Positions 23,999-33,397 of a stretch of DNA of 51,742 bases are shown here, piece after piece. The notes beneath the pieces were generated by a model. It saw nothing but the letters and a program-made list of their open reading frames with translations, was not told the DNA's origin and did not search any database. Positions within the stretch are counted from its first letter, which is position 1. Every line of letters starts with the position of its first letter. Made by a program: the position numbers and the translations under genes. The stretch comes from Verrucomicrobiia bacterium (GTDB lineage: Bacteria; Verrucomicrobiota; Verrucomicrobiia; Verrucomicrobiales; DEV007): contig JAUIAH010000046.1 in the NCBI GenBank assembly GCA_030425385.1, forward strand, positions 1 through 51,742, read 5' to 3'.

Positions 23999-26900
23999 AT
24001 GTTAGCATTCATACTCAACCCCCGGCGCCTGTGGATGGCGCTCCTTGCCCTTGCGCTTTTCCCATGGAGCGCCATGGCCACCACGACTCTCGGATCGGGA
24101 TCCGACTGGACACACTTCCGCTGGTTTGGAAGCACGGGAAGCTTCGACGCACTCGAAGGCCCATTCAACTTTGAAGTACCCTCCGGTTCCTTTGGCGTGC
24201 TTCAAATCACGGATGCCTTTGACATCGGTGACACCTTTTCCCTCTCCGACGGCTCCACGGTCTACGGGACGACCTCCACGCCCATCCCTGGAATTGAGTT
24301 TACCCGAGATCCTGATGTGGCCTTCGCTGATGACCGCTGGAGTTCGGGCGAATTCGAATTCGCCGAAGGCATCTTTTCCGTGCAGGTGGAGGCGGTGACC
24401 GATACCAATCAGGGTGGCGGTTATGTCAGACTCCAACTCCATCCCCTCCTGGAGATCACCTGGGATGACCCGGGCACCATCACTTATGGAACCCCCCTTG
24501 ACGCGAGTCATCTGGATGCCTCTGTGCCCCTCGGATCGGACGGCACCCTGATCTATGATCCTCCTCTGGGCACGATCTTGGGCGCGGGGCAGAATCAAAT
24601 GCTCGGCGTGACATTCGACCCCAACGACCCTGGTGAGCCAGAGGTCACCACCTCTGTCACCATCGATGTCTTGAAAGCGCCTCTCCAAATTGTCGCTGAT
24701 TCTCATGAACGTGCCTACGGAGAGGTGAACCCCGTTCTTACAGCGCACTTCATCGGTTTCGTGAACAATGAAGGCCCTGCCGACCTCGATAACGGGGTCT
24801 CCGTGTCCACCCTAGCCAACACACAAAGCCCTCCGGGATCCTACACCGTTGAGCCTCATAGCGCGACGAGCTCTAACTATGACATCACCTTCGTCAACGG
24901 GACAATCACGGTAACCGGCGGCCCTCAGGTGCCCATGATCGATTGGACGACGCCGGAGCCCATCACCTATGGCACGCCTTTGAGCGACTCCCAATTGAGT
25001 GCGACAGCTGCGAGCGGAGCGTCGGGCACCTTCGCCTTCACCCCACCCCTCGGCACGGTGTTAGGCGCTGGTCAACACACCCTGGAGGTCACCTTCACCC
25101 CAGACGACCCCAATGCCTATCAATCGGCCACCCAATCCGTGACCCTGACCGTCTTTCCCGCCCCTCTGACGATCCAGGCCAACGCGGCTTCACGATTTGT
25201 GGGAGATTCCAACCCGCCGTTCACCGCTAGCTACCTGGGATTCGTCAATGGCGATGGTCCCGAAAGTCTTCAGACCAGTCCCAGCTTTGCCACGACTGCC
25301 AACGCAAGTAGTGGACCTGGCGAATACCCTATCGTGGCCAGCGGTGCCAGTGCCGCCAACTACAGCTTCTCTTACATCGATGGCCTCCTCACAGTGCTCG
25401 CGCCCACGGGGCCGCGCATTCTCTGGACACCACCCGCTCCGATCACTTATGGCACTCCCCTGACAGAGGCCCAACTCAATGCCACACTCAGTGAGACCGT
25501 GCCGGGCAGCTTTATCTACACTCCGAGTGCGGATACCTTACTCAACGCAGGCACCCACTTGCTTTCCGTCACATTCTTCACCGAGGACCCTAGCAATGGC
25601 CTCAACGAAACCACCAAGACAGTGACCCTCACGGTAGAGAAAGCCCCTCTCATCATTCGCGCGGATGACAAGCAGGGCTTGCCATCTGGCGACCAGCCCG
25701 TGATCGTTCCCATCGAGTTTGTGCTCGTGGGCGATCCTGACAATCTCCCCGAAATTCGACGAGACCCCTTTGGACGCGACATTTCCTATGGCAGTGTCGC
25801 TCATGCCTTCGAAATCGGAAAACACGAGATCACCAATGAGATCTACGCGCAGTTCCTCAATGCGGTCGCGAAAGACGATCCCGATCTCAGCGCGCGATTC
25901 ACAGTGCAAGAACCTCTCTACACGATTGCGATGGGCGATTCGACGCGTGGCGGGATCGTGCAGTTAGGCGAGGCGCCAAACTACCGCTACGAGACGAAGC
26001 CATTGATGGCGGACAAACCAGTGGCTTTTGTGAGTTTCCTAGATGTCTGCCGTTTCTGCAACTGGCTCCACAATGGCATGCCAGAGGGCCCGCGCAGCGC
26101 CGAGACGACCGAAGCAGGAGCGTATGATTTGCGCGACGAAGAAGCCGTTCTGGCGAATGGTATCATTCGAGAGCCCGGGGCGCGCTACTTTGTGCCGAGC
26201 CAGGATGAGTGGTACAAAGCAGCCTTCTACGATCCCGAGAAGTCCAATGGGAACCCCGGCTATTGGCGCTACGCCACCCAGTCGGACACCGCTCCCGAGC
26301 CCGCTCTCGCCGACGCTTCTGGCAATGTGACTAACAACACTGCCAACGTGGCAAACTTCGGCCGGAACGCCGATTGGGATGTGACCCAGGACGGGGTGAT
26401 CGATAACATTCCCACCTCATTCGCCCTTGGCCCCGAGGATGGACTCTATACCACCGTCGGCAGTGCTGGACCCGACAGCGCCTCCCACTACGGTGCCTTC
26501 GGCATGGCGGGCAACGCCTCCGAATGGACGGAACACGCCCTCACCGATTGGGCCCGAATCATCCGCGGTGGCAACTGGAATGGCCCCGAGAATTTCCTCG
26601 CGAGCAACTACGAGTTCGCTCTCTCGCCCTCGACAGAGGTCCAGGATGTTGGTTTCCGAGTCGCTCGGATGCCTCTCGACATGCCCATCTGGGATCTGCC
26701 TGAACTCACCGTGAGTTACGAAGGGTTCGTCAATGGTGACACAGCCGATGTCCTGACCATGGCCCCATCGCCTACCACGATAGCAACGGGGAACAGCCTT
26801 GCTGGCGCCTACGCCATCGTCGTGAGCGGGGCCATGGCTGCCAACTACGACATCACCTATGAAGAGGGCACCCTCACCTTGGCTCCTGCCGTGCCGCCGA

Positions 26901-27601
26901 CGATCACCCCAGTCGACATGGGCGAACTCATCTATGGCACGCCTCTCTCGACAGACGTTCTCCCCGTCACGGCGTCGATCGACGACGTGGCCGTAGAGGG
27001 TGTCTTCACCTATGAGCCAGACTTGGGAACGATCCTGGCCGTGGGTGATCATGACATTGTAGCGACATTCACTCCAACTGACCTGACGCAGTATACGATG
27101 GCCAGTCTCACACAAAGTGTGAGCATTCAGCCCGCGCCCTTGACCATTCGTGTTGCCGATGCGGAGCGCGCGTTTGACGCTCCCAATCCGGAGTTCACCT
27201 TCACCTTTGAGGGATTCGTCAATGATGAAGACAGCACGATTCTTGACACCCCTCCTACCGCCACGACGGAAGCCACTCAAGAGAGCGCTCCTGGCACGTA
27301 TCCCATCACGGCATCGGGAGCCGAAGCCGCAAACTACGTGATCACCTACGAGAACGGTTCGCTCACCATTCTAGAGCCAATCCTCTCAGAGTTGCCAAAG
27401 ATCCAGATCCGGCCATTTGGCGATGGACAAGTTCAAGTCTTCTGGAATGAGACCGCTCAGGTGCGTCTGGTACGCTCGACCAATCTGATCGATTGGGAGC
27501 TTGTCAGTGGCGAGGCTTCCACTCTTCAGGGCGTGACGGTGCAGACCCTACCCAAGACGGGTAATATCTATTTCTACCGTTTGGAACGCATCGGGGGCTA
27601 G
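23999..27601 (+). CDS. Secreted MBG-repeat protein with an FGE-fold domain nested inside one repeat
   Basis: A 1200-residue exported protein (signal ends near LALFPWSAMA). The N-terminal ~120 residues are a unique domain. Alternating MBG/YDG-type beta-sandwich modules follow, recognisable by ITYGTPL...LGTVLGAGQHTLEVTFTP and APLTIQANAASR...GFVNGDGPESL. At about residue 545 an MBG module opens (APLIIRADDKQG) and is interrupted by a complete FGE fold (FEIGKHEITNEIYAQFLNAV, CRFCNWLHNGMP, GFRVARMPL; ~565-890). The MBG module resumes at LTVSYEGFVNGDTADVL. One more MBG pair and a C-terminal FYRLERI ending follow. The catalytic FGE cysteines are absent. It is divergent from another FGE-fold gene 227 bases away. 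Adhesin or surface-matrix role inferred. Confidence 0.87.
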   Translation: MLAFILNPRRLWMALLALALFPWSAMATTTLGSGSDWTHFRWFGSTGSFDALEGPFNFEVPSGSFGVLQITDAFDIGDTFSLSDGSTVYGTTSTPIPGIEFTRDPDVAFADDRWSSGEFEFAEGIFSVQVEAVTDTNQGGGYVRLQLHPLLEITWDDPGTITYGTPLDASHLDASVPLGSDGTLIYDPPLGTILGAGQNQMLGVTFDPNDPGEPEVTTSVTIDVLKAPLQIVADSHERAYGEVNPVLTAHFIGFVNNEGPADLDNGVSVSTLANTQSPPGSYTVEPHSATSSNYDITFVNGTITVTGGPQVPMIDWTTPEPITYGTPLSDSQLSATAASGASGTFAFTPPLGTVLGAGQHTLEVTFTPDDPNAYQSATQSVTLTVFPAPLTIQANAASRFVGDSNPPFTASYLGFVNGDGPESLQTSPSFATTANASSGPGEYPIVASGASAANYSFSYIDGLLTVLAPTGPRILWTPPAPITYGTPLTEAQLNATLSETVPGSFIYTPSADTLLNAGTHLLSVTFFTEDPSNGLNETTKTVTLTVEKAPLIIRADDKQGLPSGDQPVIVPIEFVLVGDPDNLPEIRRDPFGRDISYGSVAHAFEIGKHEITNEIYAQFLNAVAKDDPDLSARFTVQEPLYTIAMGDSTRGGIVQLGEAPNYRYETKPLMADKPVAFVSFLDVCRFCNWLHNGMPEGPRSAETTEAGAYDLRDEEAVLANGIIREPGARYFVPSQDEWYKAAFYDPEKSNGNPGYWRYATQSDTAPEPALADASGNVTNNTANVANFGRNADWDVTQDGVIDNIPTSFALGPEDGLYTTVGSAGPDSASHYGAFGMAGNASEWTEHALTDWARIIRGGNWNGPENFLASNYEFALSPSTEVQDVGFRVARMPLDMPIWDLPELTVSYEGFVNGDTADVLTMAPSPTTIATGNSLAGAYAIVVSGAMAANYDITYEEGTLTLAPAVPPTITPVDMGELIYGTPLSTDVLPVTASIDDVAVEGVFTYEPDLGTILAVGDHDIVATFTPTDLTQYTMASLTQSVSIQPAPLTIRVADAERAFDAPNPEFTFTFEGFVNDEDSTILDTPPTATTEATQESAPGTYPITASGAEAANYVITYENGSLTILEPILSELPKIQIRPFGDGQVQVFWNETAQVRLVRSTNLIDWELVSGEASTLQGVTVQTLPKTGNIYFYRLERIGG

Positions 27602-27608
27602 CAGAGCC

Positions 27609-28460
27609 TCACACGGTTCGAGCCGTGACCCACTTCCCAACCTGTTTGACCGTCGCCATGGTGAATCCCGCCGTGGCGGCGGCCGCCAGGGTTTCTTCGG
27701 CTTGTTCCGCAAGGATTCCCGAGATGAGCAACGTTCCCTCTGGATGCAGGGCACGACGGATCTTGGGAAAACAAGCGATGAGGATTTCCGAGAACATATT
27801 GGCCGTGATCACATCCCAGCTGGGACCTTCCGGATCCCAAGTGAGGACGTCTTGATTGGCTATCTGCACGTCCGAGGCAGACCATCCATTCTCTCTCACA
27901 TTGCGCTCAGCGACGGGAACGGCCAAGGGATCGTTCTCCCAGCCCAAGACGCGCTGCGCCCCCAAGTGCTTCGCGGCAATGGCCAAGACCCCGGTTCCAG
28001 TGCCAAGGTCTAACATCTCCCACGGCGTTCCCTGGCGTTCCCGAGCCACATCGACCAGGAACCTCAGACAGGTGGACGTCGTCTCGTGTTCCCCCGTTCC
28101 AAAGGCTAGCTCAGGCGGGATCGATAGGATGCATCGACCGGGATACTCCTCTTGCAGTGCCGCGCGGTCGGCGGGCTCACGATGCGAGGTCACTATGATC
28201 TCGTCGCGAATCTTGACGAGGATTGGGCCAGGACTTCCCTGCGCGATCCAGCTCTCCTTAGCCAATTCTTCGATCGCTCCGCCATAACGTTTATGAAGCG
28301 TCTCTGCTAAGGCCACCTCTTCTGCGTAAACCTGTAACTTGAGGGAACGCTGACCCACCACCTGAGCGATCGCGTATCGGCCCTCAGCCTCCATCTCCAT
28401 ACGCGTTTCCCAAAGAGCTTCCTCATCAGGCGCGATTCGTTTCGTCCACACGTGCATCAT
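27609..28460 (-). CDS. prmA: Ribosomal protein L11 methyltransferase
   Basis: About 283 residues. PrmA methylates lysines and the N-terminus of ribosomal protein L11 using S-adenosylmethionine. Visible motifs: PELAFGTGEHETTSTCLRFL, the SAM-binding LDLGTGTGVLAIAA followed by acidic WENDP, and the post-motif ITANMFSEILI with GTLLISGIL. The N-terminal alpha/beta domain is shorter and more divergent than in E. coli. The start is uncertain among 28478, 28460 and 28457; tandem ATGs at 28460/28457 lead into HVWTKRIAP, the usual family opening. It converges with the MBG gene, leaving eight bases between stops. Confidence 0.92.
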   Translation of the reverse strand: MMHVWTKRIAPDEEALWETRMEMEAEGRYAIAQVVGQRSLKLQVYAEEVALAETLHKRYGGAIEELAKESWIAQGSPGPILVKIRDEIIVTSHREPADRAALQEEYPGRCILSIPPELAFGTGEHETTSTCLRFLVDVARERQGTPWEMLDLGTGTGVLAIAAKHLGAQRVLGWENDPLAVPVAERNVRENGWSASDVQIANQDVLTWDPEGPSWDVITANMFSEILIACFPKIRRALHPEGTLLISGILAEQAEETLAAAATAGFTMATVKQVGKWVTARTV

Positions 28461-28546
28461 GCTCCACGTCACGCACACGCCGAGCGCAACCGCAACCGCA
28501 CAATTTCTCCGTTAGCTTCGCCCCGTCCCGTGTTACCATAGTGCCC

Positions 28547-31500
28547 ATGACTCGACTGCCGTGGCTGCTCTCCATGATCTGGATACCCTTGGCGACCGCT
28601 GAGGTGGTGATTCACGAAATCCACTATCATCCAGAGGAACGCGGACAACCGTTAGAGTTTATCGAACTCTACAACCATGGCGATGAATCCGTTGATCTGT
28701 CTGCATGGCAATTGACCGAGGCCATCAACTTCACGTTTCCCGCCGGAACCCTCCTGGCTCCACACGCTTACCTCATCGTTGCCCAGGATCCTACGCGCTA
28801 TCAGCATCTCGATGTTATCGTGTTAGGACCATGGACAGGCAAGCTGGATAATGATGGTGAAGCCATTATCCTGACAGATCCGCAGGGTCGTGAGCGGGAT
28901 GTGGTCGACTATGGCGTCGGATTTCCCTGGCCGTGCTTGGCTGACGGAGGTGGCGCCTCCATGGGACTGATCCACCCAACCCTGGACAACGATCTGGGAG
29001 GGTCGTGGCGCGCCTCGTTGCCAAGAATCCGCTTATCCCGAGACCCTGTCACTTTCCTTGCGCCGCAAGACCCGCACTGGCGCTATTTCAAAGGGTTCCG
29101 CGAGCCACCCCGCGAGTGGAAATCCCGCGAGTTTGACCATCGCCATTGGGCCAAGGGGCAAACACCGATTGGCTATGCGGATGGCGATGATCGCACCGTC
29201 CTCACGGACATGTTAGGCAATTACACCACCGTCTTCATGCGGCATCATGTCGACATTGCCGCCGATCATCCGCTTGATCGCCCAATCACCCTTCGTGTCT
29301 ATTCTGATGATGGTGCGATCGTATGGATCAATGGCAGGGAAGTGGCTCGCCTCCGGGTTCCCGCTCACGAATCGAGTCACCGTGCCCAGACCACTCGCAA
29401 TCACGAAGCCGCTTGGGAAGAGATCGTGCTTTCTCAACCACAGCAATTCCTCCAGAATGGAGACAATTTGATTGCGGTTCTCGGCGTGAATGGCAATCCC
29501 ACCAGCTCTGACTTCTCCATCGATGTGGCGCTTGCGGAGACCCGCGGCGATCTACAGCTCCCCAGCCCGACTCCCGGCCAACCCAACCACACTTTCGACC
29601 CTACTCCTCCCCCACAAATTCGCCAAGTGGATCACGAACCCAAGCGCGTGCGATCCGGCCAGTCCGTTCGCATTTCTGCTAAAGTGACCGATCCTGATGG
29701 CGTTGCTGCCGTGATGTTAGAATGGCAAGCGGTTCGACCCGGCGACTATATAGCCCTCACAGATGCGCGCTATGCCGAGGAATGGACGACGCTACCCATG
29801 CGCGGAGAGAGGGACATCTATTCCATCGACCTCCCCGGAGAGCATCACCGTCATCGCCACCTCTATCGCTATCGCCTCGTCGCCCAAGATCGCTTGGGAG
29901 AAGAAGTGCGCGTGCCCTATGCAAACGATGATCCCCAGCCAAACTTCGCCTATTACGTGAACGATGGCCCAACCCCGTGGACCGGCGCCAACATTCCTGG
30001 CAGAACACCCAAGAAGACTTTCAGCGCTACCTTGATGGAAGGCGTGCCCAACCTGACTCTGATCGCCCAGGATGAAGCCGTGGAGAACTCTCAATATGGC
30101 TATCGCTACAACGAGCAGTTTCTCCCTGGAACACTTGTTGTGGACGACCATGTCTACGATCACATCCGCTTTCGCAATCGCGGTGAAACCACCACCTACA
30201 TGGTCGGTAAGAACAAGTGGCGATTGAACTTCAACCGCACGCATGAGTTCCGCCCCAGCCCTTTGGATGGTGGCCCAAAAGCCCGACGGTGGAAACGGCT
30301 CAATCTCAACCCTGGGACGGCTCCCTATCATCCTCATTTCCGTGGCAACGCCGCCTTAAACGAGCGCCTGGCGTTTCGACTCTATCAATTAGCCGGAATC
30401 CCGGCCCCCGATACCGCCCACGTGCTCTGGCGAGTAGTCGATGCGCCTGAGGAAACAACGCCTGATCAGTATTCGGGTGATCTCTGGGGGCTCTACATGG
30501 CCTTTGAAGCGATCGATGGATTTCTGCTAGACAATCACGATCTCCCCGATGGCGAATTGCACCGGATCTCACAAAGTGGTAATTCTGTCGAACGCGCAGC
30601 CATCGTGCCAGCACCTCCTGGCCTGACATTTCCCGAATTCTGGCAATCGCTTCACCGCTCGCAATCTCAATCATGGTGGGCACAAGCCATCGATCTAGAC
30701 TACTACTATCGCTACCACGCCCTAAGCATTGCCACCGCACGAGGCGATCAGAAACTCAACCACAATCACTTCCTCTACCGCCACCCAGTCGACGGTTGGC
30801 GCCCCCTCCCGTGGGACACCGACCTTTGCTTGCAACCCATCCTCTACGATCCCAATGGCTACCGCTGGCAAACGCTCCTCAAGCATTGTTTGGAACACAC
30901 CGACTATCAGATCGCTTACGCCAACCAAGCTCGTGAACTCCTCGATCTATTGTTCACTCGCGATCAAATCACTGTGTTAGTTGACGAACTCATCGCTGGG
31001 CTGGGCCCGATGGCGGGGCTCAACCTCGCCGAACTCGATCAGTTCCTTTGGAATCATCATCCCCAAACCACTCCCCAGCATCGCGGCACCTATTTCCTCA
31101 CAAACATCCCTGTGCCCCGCCAACGCGATGGCTATCGCATGCGTCTCGATCCTCCTGGCTTTGCTGGCCGCGTGCGGTATTTCAAGGACTATCTTTGCCA
31201 GATGCCTCCCGATCAGCGACAGCCTTGGCTTGGGCTTGGCTACCGCCAGCTCGCTCTGGACAGTCAAGACCCTCACATTCCGTCGACACCAGTGATCCAG
31301 CGCCTCGGACAGGACAGCTCGCTGACCTTTCGTTGTGGCCCCTATCACGACCCTCAAGGCGCCGACACCTTTGGGGGAATGCGCTGGCGGATCGGAGAGA
31401 TCGATCACCCAGGAATCGCTAGCCACGTCGCGGGCGACGCCAATCGCTATGAAGTGGAAACGGTTTGGGAAAGCCCAATCCTCACATCGTTCGAAAGCGA

Positions 31501-32119
31501 CATCGACATCCATGCCATTCCCCTCCATCCTGGCCGGACCTACCGCCTCCGCGCACGCTTCAGTGATGACTCAGGACGCTGGAGCCACTGGTCCGAACCC
31601 ATCACCTTCATCGCTCCTGAACCGGAGGCATCGCCCTATCAAAAATGCCTTGCCATCACGGAAATCATGTATCATCCCAAAGACGGCCCGCACGCCGCAG
31701 AGTACATTGAACTCACCAACATCGGGAAAAGTCCTCTTGATCTCCGCCCGCTCGCCTTCTCAGAAGGCATTCACTATCATTTCAGCGAAGCAACCCTCAC
31801 ACAACTGCAGCCAGGACAGCGCATCGTCATCACCAATGATCGGGCACGATTCCTCAATGCCTATCCCAATGCCAAAGAAGCCCTCATCGGCACCTGGACC
31901 TCTGGCAAACTCGACAACGGTGGTGAACGCCTCAGCCTCCAAGTCGGAAAGGGCACCCCCTTCCTTCAGATCCGCTATGATGACAGTTTCCCTTGGCCGA
32001 CGGAAGCCGATGGGCAAGGGCCCAGCCTTGAGAGGAATCCCGACGCCCCGCATGCCGATGTCAACGATGCTTCCCACTGGCGCGCTAGCACCACCGCCGG
32101 AGGCACACCCGGTCACTGA
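28547..32119 (+). CDS. Secreted CotH-kinase-family protein flanked by two lamin tail domains
   Basis: About 1190 residues; signal MTRLPWLLSMIWIPLATA (ATG 28547; a GTG at 28541 is also possible). Order: lamin tail domain (EVVIHEIHYHPEERG...FIELYNHGDESVDLSAWQL), a galactose-binding-like segment (MRHHVDIAADHP...RVYSDDGAIVWINGREV), an Ig-like linker, and the CotH domain (IRFRNRGETTTYMVGKNKW...YHALSIATARGDQ and LPWDTDLCL). It ends with a fibronectin-like part and a second lamin tail domain (AITEIMYHPKDG...YIELTNIGKSPLDL). CotH proteins are atypical protein kinases in spore coats; in Verrucomicrobiota and Planctomycetota this secreted LTD-CotH architecture is common and its role is unknown. Confidence 0.88.
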   Translation: MTRLPWLLSMIWIPLATAEVVIHEIHYHPEERGQPLEFIELYNHGDESVDLSAWQLTEAINFTFPAGTLLAPHAYLIVAQDPTRYQHLDVIVLGPWTGKLDNDGEAIILTDPQGRERDVVDYGVGFPWPCLADGGGASMGLIHPTLDNDLGGSWRASLPRIRLSRDPVTFLAPQDPHWRYFKGFREPPREWKSREFDHRHWAKGQTPIGYADGDDRTVLTDMLGNYTTVFMRHHVDIAADHPLDRPITLRVYSDDGAIVWINGREVARLRVPAHESSHRAQTTRNHEAAWEEIVLSQPQQFLQNGDNLIAVLGVNGNPTSSDFSIDVALAETRGDLQLPSPTPGQPNHTFDPTPPPQIRQVDHEPKRVRSGQSVRISAKVTDPDGVAAVMLEWQAVRPGDYIALTDARYAEEWTTLPMRGERDIYSIDLPGEHHRHRHLYRYRLVAQDRLGEEVRVPYANDDPQPNFAYYVNDGPTPWTGANIPGRTPKKTFSATLMEGVPNLTLIAQDEAVENSQYGYRYNEQFLPGTLVVDDHVYDHIRFRNRGETTTYMVGKNKWRLNFNRTHEFRPSPLDGGPKARRWKRLNLNPGTAPYHPHFRGNAALNERLAFRLYQLAGIPAPDTAHVLWRVVDAPEETTPDQYSGDLWGLYMAFEAIDGFLLDNHDLPDGELHRISQSGNSVERAAIVPAPPGLTFPEFWQSLHRSQSQSWWAQAIDLDYYYRYHALSIATARGDQKLNHNHFLYRHPVDGWRPLPWDTDLCLQPILYDPNGYRWQTLLKHCLEHTDYQIAYANQARELLDLLFTRDQITVLVDELIAGLGPMAGLNLAELDQFLWNHHPQTTPQHRGTYFLTNIPVPRQRDGYRMRLDPPGFAGRVRYFKDYLCQMPPDQRQPWLGLGYRQLALDSQDPHIPSTPVIQRLGQDSSLTFRCGPYHDPQGADTFGGMRWRIGEIDHPGIASHVAGDANRYEVETVWESPILTSFESDIDIHAIPLHPGRTYRLRARFSDDSGRWSHWSEPITFIAPEPEASPYQKCLAITEIMYHPKDGPHAAEYIELTNIGKSPLDLRPLAFSEGIHYHFSEATLTQLQPGQRIVITNDRARFLNAYPNAKEALIGTWTSGKLDNGGERLSLQVGKGTPFLQIRYDDSFPWPTEADGQGPSLERNPDAPHADVNDASHWRASTTAGGTPGH

Positions 32120-32130
32120 AAGCGCCTCGA

Positions 32131-32174
32131 TGGCAACACTCACCCTTCTTTAACTATATTCCATTAAAGGAATT
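32131..32174 (+). promoter_or_regulatory. Probable promoter with overlapping palindromic operator for the DUF3365-arsR operon
   Basis: A -10-like TATATT (32155-32160) lies 18 bases after a weak -35 TGGCAA (32131-32136). Overlapping the -10 is the inverted repeat ATTCC-ATTAAA-GGAAT (32158-32173). An ArsR-family repressor is encoded by the second gene of the operon, and such repressors normally bind palindromes over their own promoter. The functional assignment is inference. Confidence 0.45.
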
Positions 32175-32208
32175 GAATGATGGGCCAGCAATGGCATAGA
32201 TTCCAGTC

Positions 32209-32877
32209 ATGAATGGCTTTCCCCTCACCCTCTCCGCAGTCCTTGCCTGCCTGATCGCCCCTTGGGTCCCTGCATACGCGCAGGAATCTGCGCCCGAATC
32301 CTCCCCGGCCGACAAGCCGAAGCCTGAGGAGATCACCCTCACGGATACCCAGAGGCAACAGTGTGAGAACATCGGCAAAGAGCTTTCAGATCAACTCATG
32401 AAGCAACTTTCCACACAGTTGAAAGCGGCGCTGAGTGGCGGCGACCCCGCGGCGGCGTTGACGGTTTGCCAGACCATTGCTCAGCCCCTGACTGCGGCCG
32501 TCCACGGGGACAGAGACGGCGTGGACGTTGGACGGACCTCTCTCAAACCGCGAAATGCCAAGAACGCCCCGGACGCGGTCGACACCAAGATCCTTACCGA
32601 ATGGCAACGAGCTCATGACACCGGTCAATCCCCCACGCCTACGGTCGTCCCTACTGGAGCGCATGCCGCACGCTACTATCGGCCCATCATGATCCAGGCG
32701 GTGTGCCTCAACTGCCACGGCCCCACCGAATCCCTCCCGCCATCGGTGCTCAAGGCATTGGAAGAGGCTTATCCAGAAGACAAGGCTCGGGGGTATGCCG
32801 AGGGTAATCTCCGCGGCGCCTTTCGAGTGAAGATCGATTTGAATCATGCAGCCGAAGCATCCACACGTGAACCATGA
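32209..32877 (+). CDS. Exported c-type heme protein, DUF3365 (Tll0287-like)
   Basis: A 222-residue protein with signal peptide (LSAVLACLIAPWVPAYA). The body matches DUF3365: VCQTIAQPL early, then VGRTSLKPRNAKNAPDA, and a single heme-attachment motif C166-LNCH-170 followed by GP. Late motif YAEGNLRGAFRVKI is also typical. Tll0287-like proteins are periplasmic heme sensors or electron carriers with a PAS-like fold. It overlaps the arsR-type gene by four bases (ATGA), so the two are co-translated. This suggests a redox or metal/sulfur stress response, which is inference. Confidence 0.9.
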   Translation: MNGFPLTLSAVLACLIAPWVPAYAQESAPESSPADKPKPEEITLTDTQRQQCENIGKELSDQLMKQLSTQLKAALSGGDPAAALTVCQTIAQPLTAAVHGDRDGVDVGRTSLKPRNAKNAPDAVDTKILTEWQRAHDTGQSPTPTVVPTGAHAARYYRPIMIQAVCLNCHGPTESLPPSVLKALEEAYPEDKARGYAEGNLRGAFRVKIDLNHAAEASTREP

Positions 32878-33227
32878 AATCCACCTCACCCTGTGAAGGC
32901 ACGCCAGCCGCCAATCGCGCCACGTTTGAGGTCATCGCCCAACTCTTTCGCGCCTTTGCAGATGCCACTCGACTTCAGTTGCTCCAATGCCTGCGCGAAG
33001 GTCCGAAGAATGTGAGTGAACTTGTCGATGAACTCGGCATGAATCAGGCGAACGTGTCCAAGCACCTGCAGACTCTGTTTGACGCTAACATCGTGACGCG
33101 CGAGAAGCGCGGAACCGCCAGCTACTATTCCATTGATGACGAGTTCATCTACCCCCTCTGCGAACTCGTCTGTGATAAACTCAACCGCGATCAGGAACGC
33201 CACCATGCGGTTAGTTTCTCGATTTGA
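32874..33227 (+). CDS. ArsR/SmtB-family transcriptional regulator
   Basis: A 117-residue winged-helix repressor. The N-terminal helix (LFRAFADATRLQLLQCL) and the HTH (NVSELVDELGMNQANVSKHLQTL), then the wing (IVTREKRGTASYYSIDD), are canonical. The metal-binding ELCVCD box of ArsR is not present: the recognition helix carries no Cys, and the only cysteines are Cys7, one in LLQCL and two near the C-terminus (LCELVCDK). A thiol-based or C-terminal metal site is possible. Translation is coupled to the upstream DUF3365 cytochrome gene. Confidence 0.92.
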   Translation: MKSTSPCEGTPAANRATFEVIAQLFRAFADATRLQLLQCLREGPKNVSELVDELGMNQANVSKHLQTLFDANIVTREKRGTASYYSIDDEFIYPLCELVCDKLNRDQERHHAVSFSI

Positions 33228-33329
33228 CCGAGACACCGGCGCTCACTCTGAACGCCCTATCAGAACCGCTACGGCAAGGTCATCTTCCGATCCCTAGCGA
33301 CTCTCACAGAAGCACCTTTCCCAAGGAAA

Positions 33330-33396
33330 TCAAGCTTTTGGCACAGGAAGGCAGTGCCGAGATTGAGGCAGCCAAGCCCTGATCTCGATCGATACG
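33330..33396 (+). pseudogene. Remnant of a vapBC junction
   Basis: The frame [17 protein letters not shown]-stop followed at once by ISIDTN copies the last residues of the intact VapB at 34140-34196 ([17 protein letters not shown]) and the first of its VapC (MISIDTN). DNA identity is high over about 60 bp. The toxin frame is then joined abruptly to the next scrap (33398 on). No complete gene remains. Confidence 0.7.
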
Positions 33397-33397
33397 A

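Noticed and set aside
22089-27601. FGE-fold proteins as targets of a diversity-generating retroelement
   Set aside because: No reverse transcriptase, template repeat or variable-repeat pair is seen near either gene.
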